Part shown: piece by piece, positions 1 to 11,689 of the stretch
How the letters are laid out: every line of letters begins with the position of its first letter
Numbering within the stretch: position 1 is the stretch's first letter
Source of the DNA: Impatiens glandulifera
Lineage: Eukaryota; Streptophyta; Magnoliopsida; Ericales; Balsaminaceae
Direction of reading: 5' to 3'
Assembly (NCBI RefSeq): GCF_907164915.1
Contig: NC_061863.1
Coordinates: 8,734,340 to 8,798,339 of the forward strand
Length of the DNA: 64,000 nucleotides
Made by a program: the position numbers and the translations under genes
Notes under the pieces: generated by a model
What the model was told of the DNA's origin: nothing
The model's input: only the letters and a program-made list of their open reading frames with translations
Database searches by the model: none

Positions 1-1010
1 TTCCTGTACCATTATCTAGGCGCTTGCTTGAGCCCGTACAAGCTTTTTCTGAATCTGCAGACAAAATCTTCTTTACCTTTAACTTTGACACTCTAAGGTT
101 GTTCCATATAGATCTCTTTCTCCAAGTCACCATGGAAAAATGTAGTCTCCATATCAAGTTTTTCAATTTCTAAATCTTGACTAGAAGCCAATGCTAACAC
201 AACTCTGGTGGATGACCTCTTCATAACCGGTGAAAAGATCTCTTCAAAATCAATCCCCTTTTTCTAACCAAGGCCCTTCACAACTAGTCTTGCTTTGTAT
301 CGAGGTTGTGAGCTATTCTCTTGATGCTTCAACTTGAATACCCACTTTTTTTTCAAAGTCTTCTTCCTTTCGAAAGTTTCACCAAGTCATAAGTCTCATT
401 TTATTGCAAGGAATTTATCTCTTCTTGCATTGCCACCGACCACTTGTTCTTGTTTTCATGAGACAATACTTCTTGATAGGTTTATGGTTCCTCCACGTTA
501 GTCAACATCACATACTCATTGGGATGATACCTACTAGAAGGTTTTCGTTGCCTAATAGATCTTCTAATATGTTGATCATCGGGTGGCTCTAGAGAACTAT
601 AATCATCTTGTTCAACTTCCTCTATTGTCTCAACATCAACTAAAGGAGTCTCATCAACCTCAACTTGGGCATTTTCCACATCATTGGGCTGTGATTATGG
701 TGTACGAATCCTAGCATTATCGGGAAATTCCTTCTCTACAGACTTTGTCTTTTCTTTTTTCTCAAAGTCTTCAATGGTCTGATCTTCAAAGAATACCTCA
801 TCTTTGCTTCTAATGAGTTTCTTGTTAACCGGGTCCCAACACCGGTACCCAAATTCTTCGTGGCCATACCCAATAAAGATACATTGTCTCGTATTGCTAT
901 CAAGCTTAGCTCTCTCATCTCGAGGAACATGAAAAAAACACTTTTCATAATCATAATTACACAATAAGTCTTCCATCCGTGACTTCCAGATTATGTAGTT
1001 GGTAGCTGGA
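1..1010 (-). pseudogene. copia gag/integrase/RT polyprotein remnant
   Basis: From right to left the frame gives a gag-like start (WKSRMEDLL at about 960-990), then directly an integrase C-terminal segment (CIFIGYGHEEFGYRCWDP, about 830-895), the linker RRSIRQRKPSSRYHP (about 515-560), and RT-type sequence down to position 1 with several stops and frame changes. Recognition is by the typical copia wording of these blocks. The protease and the integrase catalytic core are absent, because gag runs straight into the integrase tail at about position 960. It is a dead copy. Confidence 0.8.
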
Positions 1011-1099
1011 GTTTGATCATCGTGTAATTACTACTCAATGATTCTTCTATTTTAATTATATAAGAATCACCACCAAACGAACTCAACTCTGATAGCACT

Positions 1100-1361
1100 T
1101 GTTAGAGAAACTGAATAAAAGCACATGTTTAGCAATCCAATTAGACAAGATACAACAAAGGCCTAAAACTTCTTTTTCCCCTTCTGGTCGACTAGTCGGA
1201 GACTGATCAAAATCCTTCTTTAGAGAGAACAAAGTGTACAAGGAAGAGGGGACATAGATTTGAGAGAAAATTATTTCTCTTTTTTTGTGTGTTAATTAAT
1301 GAAATGCCCTAATGGGCTTTATTTTTGGTCAAGCCCGAAACCATTTGAGCTGACCCCAACA
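1100..1361 (-). repeat. 5' LTR of the copia element
   Basis: A 262-bp segment that starts TGTTAG and ends CCAACA on the plus strand, so it has TG...CA ends in both directions. On the minus strand it is followed at 1099-1088 by AGTGCTATCAGA, close to the initiator-Met primer site used by copia elements. No second LTR is in the window. Confidence 0.7.
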
Positions 1362-1431
1362 CAAACTTACTTTATTCACACACTCAAGACTTTTCTTCAA
1401 TCTTTTTTTTCCATCTCCTAATTTTACATGC

Positions 1432-1983
1432 AATCATCTTTACAAGTCATCCGACTAATCTTTTTCCATACTGGCATTGCACGTCTCATCATTAAATTAA
1501 GCCCCTCTTCCTTAAGAATGGTGAATGGATTTCCATTCATCATAATCCATTGAGAAACAACTTCTCTCATTTTTTCCATGTCAAATTTTCCATAATACAG
1601 AAATAGATGGTGAAGCTGAATCGGAGAACAAAAAAATCAACTTTGTTTGTTTCTCAACAACTTGCAAATTAAGTTTTCTCCCAGCATAACTTAATATATG
1701 CCTCAATACACTTGATGTGGATCATGATTTACCTATTGTAAAGAGAGAATTACAATGTTTACATTTCGCTTTATGTCCATCAATTGTATTGAAATCTTTC
1801 CAAACTTCTGAAACTTTTTTCCTTTTCTTTATTTGGAATATCTCTTTCTATTTTTCTTTAGCCTTTTCTTGTGTTTCTAGAATAGATATTCTAGTATCTG
1901 TGTTGATCTCAATTTCAGCCTCATTAGATTCATCTACGACACTATTTATGATAAGTAAAAGAGATGACTCTTCTATAGACATA
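1432..1983 (-). pseudogene. BED-finger hAT transposase N-terminal remnant
   Basis: The minus-strand reading begins MSIEESSLLL at 1983. It passes a BED-type zinc finger (SEVWKDFN, then KAKCKHCN, then a leucine/histidine block SSVLRHIL) and then a hAT-typical segment MREVVSQWIMMNGNPFTI followed by KISRMTCKDD. At least three in-frame stops interrupt it, and the catalytic and dimerisation parts are missing. The family call rests on the BED Cys-X2-Cys and His pattern together with the WIM..NPF block. It lies just beside sequence shared with the hAT element at 5770-7569, so it is probably the remains of the transposase of a related, formerly autonomous copy. Confidence 0.75.
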
Positions 1984-2216
1984 CCTAATATTATTAAATA
2001 TGTCAATTTTACTTTTACTAGATAAATTTATTGACATATGGATTATAATCTATAAACATCAAATTATTAAACATCAAATAAAATAAAAGTAATTATCTAG
2101 ATATAAGCTAATTAACAAATAATATTTTCAATTTATTAACATGATATGTTTTTCTATTACATATTATTATATATTTTTAAATTATTTGCATGCAAGTTTA
2201 ACAGGAATCGAGAATT

Positions 2217-2217
<1 letters not shown>

Positions 2218-2264
<47 letters not shown>

Positions 2265-2760
2265 AATCTTATAAATTCATTTTTTCTGTAAATATATTAT
2301 ATATAATATATAAATTAACTTTTTTCTCTCCATATTATATATAATATATATATACTAATATTTTTTTATCTCTTTAAATATTATATATAATATACTAATT
2401 ATTATATCTCTAATATTTATTTTTATTATATATAATATATATATTTTTTTATCTCTAGCAATATTATATATAATATACTTTTATTATATATAATATATTA
2501 ATTATTTTTATTTCTTTCAATATTATATATAATAAACTAATTATTATATCCTTAATATTTACTTTTATTATATATATAATATATTGACCTTTATTATCCT
2601 TTCAATATTATAATATAATATATTTTTATTATATATATATATATATTAACATTTTTATTTCTTTCAATATTATATATAATATACTTTTATTATATAATAT
2701 ACCAACCTTTTTTTTTTATCTCTTTCAATATTATATATAATTATTATTTCCCTAATATTG
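2218..2760. repeat. AT-rich tandem repeat (TATATAATATA type)
   Basis: An (AT)n run at about 2230-2262 is followed by about twelve irregular copies of a 40-60-bp unit built on ATTATATATAATATACT with interspersed TTTTTATCTCTTTCA. It is internal to the hAT copy, and a shorter version occurs at 6500-6690. Confidence 0.8.
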
Positions 2761-3004
2761 TTCGCCCGTTTTTTTCCTAATATAAATAAGTGTTTCTTTA
2801 TATTCATCAAACTCTATGCATTAGTTTCTCTTAATACATGAAAGAATGAACAATACTTACCTTAACCAACAAAATATTTGTTTCCTTCTTTGTTTCTGGA
2901 TTTCTTTGAAACAAAAAGAAATCAATGTTATTTAAATGCAAAAATAATAGTCATTGTAAAAGTGAAAATAAATATTAATTACATATATGTCTCTCTTGTG
3001 AATG

Positions 3005-3240
3005 AATGAGAGGTGAAGACTGAAAAAGAAGAAAAATAATAGATGAAGAATAAAAGAAATTGTGAAGAAGAAGAAGAGACGAAGAATGAAAGAAATGGTG
3101 AAGAATGAATGAAGAAGAGATGAAGAGTGAAAGAAATTGTGAAGAATGAGTGAAAGAAATGATGAAGAATGAAAAAGAACAGATGAAGAGATGAAGAGTC
3201 GCGTAGATTCAATTAAGATTAGATGAAGAGTCACTTAAAT
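3005..3240. repeat. GA-rich GATGAAGA low-complexity tract
   Basis: An irregular repetition of GAAGAATGAAAGAAAT and AGATGAAGAG. The counterpart in the second hAT copy is at about 7010-7215. Reading frames across it are compositional only. Confidence 0.8.
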
Positions 3241-3699
3241 TTAGATTAAATGAAGAGTCACATAGATACACATTATGAATTATGGGCCTTCACATTGGGT
3301 ATGAAGAGAAAGAGAAGGAAGAAAACAATATTTTTAAAATTTTGAGTTTAAATATTAGATAAATAAAAAATATATATTATATATTATGAGGTTTGAAAAA
3401 GTTCGACAAGCCATCGAGCAAGCATTATATGAGCTCGAGCTCAACTCGAATATTAAACGAGTTGGCTCGAGCTCAGCTCAAACTCGGTCAAAGTCAAGCT
3501 CAAGTCGATCTTTGACCGAGAAGTCCATGAGCGGATTGACTCATTTGCAGCCTACTAGTTAGTCAATTAAACAAAATTTTCATAAAAAAAGGTTAACTAG
3601 TAAGCATGTACGAATGACTATATTTCTTATTATAAGATATTCTAAGATTACCTAAGAATGTACCAAAAAAATTCTAATTATTTTGATATTTATTTAAAA

Positions 3700-4395
3700 T
3701 TGATAAACTTAGAGTCAATGATAAGTCTAAACATACACGTCTTAGAAACAAAATGTCATTAGACTGTACTCTCCAATGGAGTTATCAAATTTGACTTTGT
3801 AAGTCAAAAATACCATTGTGGATCCACTAACCAAATTATTGAATAGAGAGTTAGTTTGAAGTCTTTTTAAGATATTAGCCTACTATAAATTGATATGAAG
3901 GAAAACCCAAATTATGTAGAGATTCCAAGAACTAGGTTCAATGGGACAACCTAATTGTACTGACTTGGAAGATTATTGTTGAGGATTAATCCTATAATGA
4001 AATAATATATATTTTGATGAGGATAAGCAAATTGTATTTAATGATTCTTTGTGAGCAAAGAGATCACCTATGTGAGAGAGAAGTGGTATCGCTTCGAAGG
4101 AATTGCACGGTTCATTTCTAGACCCTCTCACAGAACCAGACGCGTGTTCCATGGCCAAAATGGACACAACCATTAGATCTTGATATTTATCAGGGATAAT
4201 TGTATGTGAAAGTGTGTAATCGTTTATAAAAATGATAGAATAGTTCAAGGACATCAAGTCTACTAATCAGCTAGTAAAGTTATATACATTTATAAGGGAA
4301 TGTTCAAAGGGTTACACCTACCTGTTCTATGTAGAATCAGCAGTTGAAACTTTCACCGGGTTAATCTTTAAATTTTCATTAATGTGGGGGATTTT
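3700..4395 (+). pseudogene. copia polyprotein C-terminus, 3' UTR and polypurine tract
   Basis: Short frame-broken stretches (HIRLRNKMSLD at about 3737, then KNTIVDPLTKLLNREL at about 3807) match the end of the copia RNase H domain, where a host-recognition block is followed by DPLTK. About 480 bp of non-coding sequence follows and ends in the purine tract ATGTGGGGGATT at about 4384, the expected polypurine tract just before a 3' LTR. The upstream pol gene is missing, having been cut by the hAT copy ending at 3554. Confidence 0.6.
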
Positions 4396-4700
4396 TGCAA
4401 TTAAGTTAATTCCATTAATGAATGGAAATAACATTGTGAGTAATTAAAATCAAATAAAATTCAAACGTGAATTGACGATGAATTTAATCAAAATTATAAT
4501 TAAATGTTAATTTTAAATTAATATTTAATGCCTAATTAATAAATTAAAGTTGGATAAACATTCAACTTTAATTAACCTATCAATTGACTATAATATGGAA
4601 TATTCATTAGCTAGCATTGAATGTCTAACATTGTATTTCAGCAAATGAATTAATTAGTTATGGATTAATTGACAAATGAATGAACAATATTTATTGTCAA
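4396..4700 (+). repeat. 3' LTR fragment (copy A)
   Basis: It starts directly after the polypurine tract. It shares its order and most of its sequence with 5508-5769 plus 7578-7660, from AATTAAGTTAATTCC to GTCAATAAACGTTTG. It is truncated on the right, where partial units of the 350-bp repeat follow. It holds a single uninterrupted gtctaaca at about 4622, the site where copy B carries a hAT insertion. Confidence 0.65.
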
Positions 4701-5507
4701 TAAACGTTTGAATGATTTTATTTGAAGGTTTAATTCTCAAAACAATTTTTTTTACTAGTTTGACATTAGTTGACTGAGATAACTCGAGAACTCGAAACCA
4801 GACCGAAACTAGCTGACTGAAGATTCGAAACCAGAGCGAAACCATCTGGATGAATATTCGAAACCAGGCCATCTTTGAACTTCCAATGGGTAGAAAAACA
4901 ATGGGATCAATTATCTTTGGTTCATATGTTCATTGCCCCCACTTTCCTTATTTCTCGATTTCTGAATAAAATAGGTGGTGACAAATTAAAGTATATGTAT
5001 ATTAAAAATGATAAGAATCGTTTAAAATAAAAAAATTCGTCACTTGCGGGCTAATAAGGCCTATCATCGCCAATTCTCGAACCAAGTGAGCTCAATTCAG
5101 ATCAATTTCTCTCATTCTATTATTTATATACCCAAAAACCATGAGAATAGAAAATAACACCAAATAGAATATTAAAATTAATTTATTTGACTGGAGACTC
5201 TAAAGTAGACCATTTTTGTACTTCCAACTAACCAAACAATGGGCTTAATTATCCTTGGTTCATATGTTCAATGCCCCCACTTTCTTTATTTCCCAGTTTT
5301 TTTAATAGAATATGTGATGACAACTCTAAATATGTATATTAAAAATATTAAGAACTTTAAACACACAAAATATTACACACCATCACTTGCGGGTTAATCC
5401 GGCCTAACGATTGTCAATTCAGATCAATTTCTCTCATTCCATTATTTATATACCAAAAATCTACAAAATTGAAAATAACACCAAATATAATATTAAAATG
5501 AGTTTAT

Positions 5508-8051
5508 TATTAGAATTAAGTTAATTCCATTAATGAATGTAAATAAAATGGTGAGTAAATAAAATCTAATAAAATTTATACTAAATTCAAACGTGAATTA
5601 ACGGTGAATTTAATCCAAATTATAATTTAATAATAATTGTTTAATTAATATTTAATGCCTAATTAGAAAAATAAAGTTTGATGTTATTATAAATATTCAA
5701 CTTTAATTAGCCTATCAATTGATTGGCTAACGTATGTACTTTTCATTAGCAAGAATTAAATGTCTAACATAGGGCTGCAAATGAGTCGAGTCGAGCTCGA
5801 ATTTGCTTGAGCTCGAACTCGACTCGATTAAGTATTTATTAGCTCGACTCGAACTCGAGCTCGAACGAGTTTATAAATTTGAGCTCGAGCTTGACTCGAC
5901 TATTTACCTATAAGCTCGGCTTGACTCGAAAAGCTCGAACTCAAGCTCGAATTCAAGATCGAGTTCGAGCTCAAACTCAAGCTCGAGCTCGAATTCAAGC
6001 TCGAACTCAAACTAAAATTTATTTTCAAAATGAAATATCAAACTTTCATACATATTCAACATTTAAAACATAATATTTAAACTTGAAAATATTAAAAAAT
6101 CATAACTATTTAAAATTCCAAAATCATGATAATCCAAAAAGCATTTAATCACAATTACTAGTCAAAATTCTAAAATATAAAATTTTAAAATTAAAGTACA
6201 CTACTATATAAATTATTTGAACATTCAATATATTAATATTTTTTAAGTCACGTTCTTCAAGCATAGCACAGGTACACATACCTGCATTTAAGATTAAAAG
6301 TAATTAATATAAAAAATACATGTTAAAACAAATAACTAAAATTTAACTTATTTTAAGGAGTAGATACGGACAAAAACAAATTCAACATATTTTTTATTAA
6401 ATATTATTATATATAATTAAATTATTTTGGTACAGATATAACAAGAATTAATTGACTTATTTATAGAAATTATTTATAGAAAGAATCTATTAATTTATTT
6501 ATATATTATAATATATTATTAATATTGTAAATTCATTTTTTCTCTCAACATATTATATATAATATATACTAACCTTTTTTATCTCTTCATAATATATACA
6601 AAAAAAAATATACTAACATTTTTTTTTATCTTTTATTATATATAATATATTAATATATTAATATTTCAATATTATATATAATATAATATAATATTGTTTA
6701 TGCATAATAGTGTTTTTTTATATAGATCTATGATCAATATATATTAAAATTATTTTTCTATATAGATCTATGAACACTATTAATATATATAATAGTGTTT
6801 TTCCATATAGATATATGAACAATTAATATATATAATAGTGTTTTTCCATATAAATCTATGAACGATCTATATAAGCACAAATTTCTCATAATACAAAAAA
6901 AAAATCAAAGTTATTTAAAAGTATGAGCAATAGCTATAGTAGAAATAAAAATATTTTTTAATTTACCTGGAGGTTTCTCGTGAATGAACGAGAGAAATAG
7001 TGTAGATGAAAGATAACATAAAAAAATGAATTAACCTATTATGAATAAGTGAAAGTAATGATGAAGACGAAAGAAGAAGAAATATTGAAGAAGGAAGAAG
7101 AAGAAATTGTGAAGATAGAGGAAGAACAAGAAAAAAGAAGAAGTGGCGAAGATGAGGAAAAAAGAAGAAGAAATGGAGAAGACGGAAGAAAGAAGAAGAA
7201 AAAGAGATGAAGAGTCACTTATGATTGATACATTAGAAAAAATAAGGTTTTGTTTTATGACAATATAATATAATATGGTGGATTATGGGCCTTCTATATG
7301 GGCTTTGAAAATAGAGAGAAAAGAAAAAAAATTGTTTTAAATTTTAAGTTTTTTTATATTAAATAAATAAATAAATATATTATATATTATCAGACTCGAA
7401 AAAGCTCGACAAGCCGTCGAGCAAACATTATATGAGCTCGAGTTCGGCTCGAATATTAAACGAGTCGGCTCGAGCTCGGCTCGAACTCGATCAAAGTCAA
7501 GCTCAAGCCGAACTTTGATCGAGCGGCTCGCGAGCAGCTCACGAGCGGCTTGACTCATTTGCAGCCCTAGTCTAATATTATATTCTAGCAAATCAAGCAA
7601 TGATATTAATTAGTTGTGGATTAATCGGAAAATGAATGAGAAATAATTATTGCCAATAAACATTTGACGTTACCTTAACCGCAAGGTATACACATTTTTT
7701 ATTCATGTCACCCACCACGTCATCTATATCATTTCTCTCTCTAAATTCTAAAAGATTTTTCTCTCTATACTTTGCTTTTAAACCTGGTAATAGTTCAGGT
7801 AAATTGTAAGTTAAATGCGTAGTGATTCAAGTGTGTAATCACTACTTGATTCTTAGTACCTAGGAGACAGTCATCTGCGATAAACTCTAGCATGAATGAG
7901 AAACGATGAAACTATTTTAAGGAAATGTGTTAAACAAATGTCTCGAATCAAACACGTATTTGGTGATATCGTTCTCTATATATTTTATTTATTTATTTGT
8001 AACATCATATTATATATTTTCTGTAATTTATTAAAGACGAGACGTCTAACA
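5508..8051. mobile_element. Solo LTR with hAT insertion (copy B)
   Basis: The segment begins TATTAGAATT (TGTTAG with one change) and ends GTCTAACA. It is flanked by the perfect 5-bp duplication tttat (5503-5507 and 8052-8056). Removing it rejoins the surrounding tandem-repeat unit exactly. Without the hAT insertion and its TSD copy it is about 736 bp. The left part is homologous to the 3' LTR fragment at 4396-4700, so both belong to the same copia family. Confidence 0.85.
5770..7569. mobile_element. Non-autonomous hAT element, 1.8 kb
   Basis: Perfect 18-bp inverted ends TAGGGCTGCAAATGAGTC (5770-5787) and GACTCATTTGCAGCCCTA (7552-7569) are flanked by 8-bp duplications gtctaaca (5762-5769) and gtctaata (7570-7577), one base apart. 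The 8-bp TSD and TAGGG ends are hAT hallmarks. Both ends carry dense GAGCTCGA/TCGAGCTC subterminal motifs (5788-6000 and 7390-7550), probable transposase-binding regions. The interior is AT-rich with a GA-rich tract at 7010-7215, and no transposase-like reading was found. The paralogous LTR at 4396-4700 preserves the empty site. Confidence 0.93.
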
Positions 8052-9192
8052 TTTATTTGGCTACAGATTCGAAACAAGATCGTCTTTGAAATTCCAACGG
8101 GTAACCACCAAACAAAGGGCTCAATTACCCATGGTTCATATGTTCACTGACCCTCTTTTCTTATTTTCAAGTTTTTTTGAATAGAATATGTTGTGACAAC
8201 TCTAAAGTCTATGTATATTAAAGGATAATAATAATTTAAACATACAAATTACTATACACCATCACTTGCTGGTTAACCAGGCCTATTTATTGCCAATTTT
8301 CGAGCCAAGCGGGCTCAATTCAGATCAATTTCTCTCATTCCGTTATTTATATACCAAAAATCCACGAAAATAGAAAATAACACCAAATAGAATATTAAAA
8401 TGAATTCATTTGGTTGAAGACTCGAAACTAGTCCGTCTTTGAATTTCCAACAGGTAACCACCAAACAAAGGCTCAATTATCATTGGTTCATATGTTCAAT
8501 GCCCCACTCTTTTTTTCCAGTTTTCTGAATAGAATATGTGGTGATAACTCTAAAATCTATGTATATTATAAAAGATCAGAATTGTTTAAAGACACAAAAT
8601 ACTATACACCATCACTTGCGAGCTAATTAGGCATATCGATTGTCAATTCTCGAGCCAAGTGGGCTAATTCAGATCAATTTTTCTCCTTCTATTAATTTTA
8701 TACCCAAAACCCATGAAAATAGAAAATAACTCCAAATAGAATATTAAAATGAATTCATTTGGCTGGATACTCGAAAGTAGGTCGTCTTTCAACTTCCAAC
8801 GGGTAACCAAACAAGGGCTCAATTATCCTTGGTTCATATGTTCAGTGACCCCACTTTCCTTATTCATAGTTTTTTTGAATAGAATATGTGGTGACAAATC
8901 TAAAGTCTATGTATATTAGAAAGTATAAGAATGGTTTAACACACAAAATATTATACACCATCACTTCACTTACGGTACGGTTAATTAGGCCCAACGATTG
9001 TCAATTCTCCGGGCTCAATTCATATCAATTTCTCTCATATCAGTATTTATATACCCAAAAACCACCGAAATAGAAAATAGTACTAAATAGAATATTAAAA
9101 TGAAATCATTTGGCTGAAGACTTGAAACCAGACCTGTCTTTGAACTTCCAATGGGTAAACAAACAACGGACTCAATTATCATTATTTCATAT

Positions 9193-9850
9193 CACTGGTA
9201 GAAAAAGAGTCTTTTGTAACGAATATCAATAACGGCCCTGCAAGGTTGTTACTGATACGATACCTAGAATATGTAAAGGTTTTAAGAAAAGTCGTTACTA
9301 ACACCAATATTTTTTCTTCGTTCTCTAAAAAAATAATATCAGTAACGGCTTTTAAAAGGGTCGTTACTGATAATAATAAGTTTTTGTAACGGCTATTTGA
9401 CAATGTCATTACAGATACCACATTTGTTGATTCGTTTTCCGTATGAATGGTATCTGTAACGGCTCTTTAACACTATTGTTACAGATTTTAAGTAGTTTTT
9501 GTAACGGTTTATTAGATAACTGTTATGGATACTCCGTTTGTCATTCGTCTTCCAAAAAAGAAGGGTATTTGTAACTTCTCTTTGAAAATATCATTACACA
9601 TGCTTATTAATATCATTAACGACATTGTCAAAGAGCCATTACTAATGCTCATTAAATGACAATCTGTAATGGCTCACGACAGAGCTGTTACTAATACCTG
9701 TATAATACCCGAGAGCTCACCCTTATCCTTTCTTCTTTCTTTTCTCCGTTGTCGTTCTGTGCACTCCACTGATGTCTTGCTGGTGCCATTCATGTGCTCC
9801 GCTGCCTCCATGCAGCTTTCGTCCGATGCCATCGATAATTAGGTTAGTCC
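9193..9850 (+). mobile_element. CACTA element 5' end with subterminal repeats
   Basis: It begins CACTGGTAGAAAAAGAGTC at 9193, a CACTA-type terminus. It is followed by about ten copies of a GTAACGGC/GCCGTTAC subterminal motif in both orientations to 9690, then a CT-rich leader-like stretch (9715-9840). It interrupts a 350-bp repeat unit just after TTCATAT. The matching right terminus was not found. The decayed TNP2 gene at 23878-27010 on the same strand may belong to it, with 10758-21832 nested inside; this is inference. Confidence 0.7.
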
Positions 9851-10757
9851 TTTGATCAACTTCTTCGGTAGAGTTAAATATATAAATATATATATATGTA
9901 TATATATATCAGAACAATCTAAATATATTATATATTTTAGAATTAAATTGATCAATCAAGCTTTATATAATCAGGTTAGTCGTTCTTTCATATTAAAAAA
10001 GTTAGATTATTGAAATATCTGAATTTGTTAGATTGTGATCCGTTGTAAGTTAGATTAGGTTAGATGTGTTAGATTATGGGCTTATAGTTTAGATATGTTA
10101 GATTATTTGAATATTAGATATGTTTGATTATTGAATTGTAAGTTAGATTACGTTAGACATGTTAGATTATTGGATTGTATGTTATTTGTATGTGTTAAAC
10201 TTGAAACTATAGCTTAACTTTCCGAGTTCTTGATTCAAGAAACGTGTTCTTGATTGATGGGACCGAGTATGAAATTCTTTAATCAAACGCAGCGGATATA
10301 ATGTGATAAGAGAATTCAAGGTTAAAGAGAGAAGAAACCGGGGTGAGAAGAGAATACTACTAGAATACACCTAGTAGTCCAAGATAGAGGTTCAAGGCCG
10401 AGAGAATAACTTAGAGTAACAACTTTCACAAGCTTCAATTCATAGCCCAAAAAGTGGGGTGAGCATCAGCATTTAAAGTGGCTGAATTACCCAAGAGTAG
10501 TCGGTTACAAACTTGTTACAACAACTTGTAGAAATAATAGAATTCGGTTTGAGAGAAATATAAGAGGAGGGAAACAAAATAGAATTATTAAACAAAAAAC
10601 ATAAAATGGCCCATGTGCACACTAGGGCCGAGAAAAGGGTGCTGGAAATATTTTATGACCGAGACCTTGATGCGTAGACCCTAATAGTATGTTATATTAT
10701 TGGATTGTATGTTAGTTAGATTTGTTTATTGTAAATTTTTGAATTCTATATATGTTA
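9850..10757 (+). other. GTTAGATTA-rich spacer with an unclassified 0.5-kb insert
   Basis: The spacer repeats GTTAGATTATTGGA and similar words, like the leader intron of a CACTA gene. Between 10186 and 10687 lies unrelated sequence bordered by tatgttat on both sides (10178-10185 and 10688-10695). No inverted ends or TG...CA ends were convincing, so the insert type is unknown. No gene is seen. Confidence 0.4.
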
Positions 10758-10776
10758 CACTGGTGAAAAAAGGGTC

Positions 10777-11475
10777 AAAACCGAGAGTTAAAACTCTCGG
10801 TTTTGACCCTATAACTTTCGGTGAAGACACCTTACCGAAGGTTTTAGTAACCCTCGCCATCCCTCGGTATTGACACTCTCGGGACTTCCATAAAGAGAAA
10901 AACCGAGAGTTATATTAAAACTTTCGGATGTATCTCTTTGTGGAAAAACCGAGGGTTTTACAAGAACTTTCGGTTTTTCTCTTTTTGGAAAAACCGAGGG
11001 TTTTATAAAGACCTTTCGGTTTTTCTCTTTTGTGGAAAAACCGAGGGTTTTATATAGACCTTTCGGTTTTCTTCTTTTTACAAATAACTTTCGGTTTTTC
11101 TCTATGTGGAAAAACCGAGGGTTTTGCCAAGAACTTTCGGTTTTACCCGAAGAGGAAAACCGAGAGTTATATACAAAACTTTCGGTTTTCCTCTTCGGGT
11201 AAAACCGAGAGTTTTCCACTAACTCTCGGTTTTCTCCTTTTCGAGAAAACCGAAAGTTATATTAAAACTCTCGGATTTTACCCGAAGAGGAAAACCGAAA
11301 GTTTTGTAAATAACTCTCGGTTTTCCTCTTTAGGATAAAAACCGAGGGTTTGTCATATAACTCTCGGCTTTCTCTTTGGCTAAAAACCGAGAGTTTTCTA
11401 ATATCTCTCGTTTTTTCCAAAAAGAGAAAAACCGAGAGATTTCAATATTACTTTCGGTTTTTTCCCCTAAATTTT
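10777..11475. repeat. CACTA left subterminal array (CCGAGAGTT motif)
   Basis: At least a dozen AAACCGAGAGTT or CCGAGGGTT words alternate with their complements AACTCTCGGTTTT at 30-60-bp spacing, with AACTTTCGG variants. Adjacent opposite copies can form hairpins. In known CACTA elements such arrays bind the TNPA-type protein. Reading frames across this array are artefacts of the repeat. Confidence 0.85.
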
Positions 11476-11689
11476 TAAAAATGTGCGGATTATTTTGCTC
11501 GCAACCAAAACCTAACCAAAACCTGTTCAGCCAAACCAATATATTAATGATAAAAGAAATGCAGCATACATTAAACGATCACATTAATTGATCGTGAACA
11601 TTACAAAATTCGAAACCAAACAAATATTCCGAACAATCTGTTATAAATTCAACTACTATAATGAAAACATGTTCATAATCGAAACAACC

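Larger units (their letters stand above)
1..1361 (-). mobile_element. Ty1/copia retrotransposon, 5' part, truncated by window edge
   Basis: Read on the minus strand the order is LTR (1361-1100), a primer-binding-site-like segment, a short gag-like stretch, integrase C-terminus, then reverse transcriptase running off the window start. The TG...CA LTR ends, the tRNA-Met-like primer site and the copia protein order identify the superfamily. The part between gag and integrase is missing, so the element cannot be autonomous. The 3' LTR would lie left of the window. Confidence 0.85.
2030..3554. mobile_element. Degraded hAT element, right half
   Basis: This stretch matches the right half of the hAT element at 5770-7569 in order: an AT-rich TATATAATATA region, a GA-rich AAGAAGAA tract, a block rich in GAGCTCGAGC, and a terminal GACTCATTTGCAGCC-TA (3538-3554) that lacks one C of the other element's TIR. 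No matching left TIR is visible between 1362 and 2030. The left side is therefore truncated or rearranged next to the BED transposase remnant. Confidence 0.65.
4872..9192. repeat. Tandem array of ~350-bp units (interrupted)
   Basis: Units start near 4872, 5213, 8086, 8442, 8789 and 9137, each beginning TTTGAACTTCCAA, with spacings of 341-356 bp. Every unit repeats the same blocks in order: GGTTCATATGTTCA, GGTGACAACTCTAAAG, CACCATCACTTGCGGG, CAATTCAGATCAATTTC, and AATAGAAAATAACACCAAAT. The second unit is split at 5507/8052 by a solo LTR, and the last is cut at 9192 by a CACTA end. Three short partial copies of the unit edge (ATTCGAAACCAGA) lie at 4790-4870. Confidence 0.85.

Noticed and set aside
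2932..3234. Ser/Phe-rich minus-strand frame
   Set aside because: It is the complement of the GAAGAA low-complexity tract, with no domain and a matching tract in the second hAT copy.
10809..11539. Overlapping frames with EKTESF-like repeats
   Set aside because: These are readings of the CCGAGAGTT subterminal repeat in several frames and both strands.
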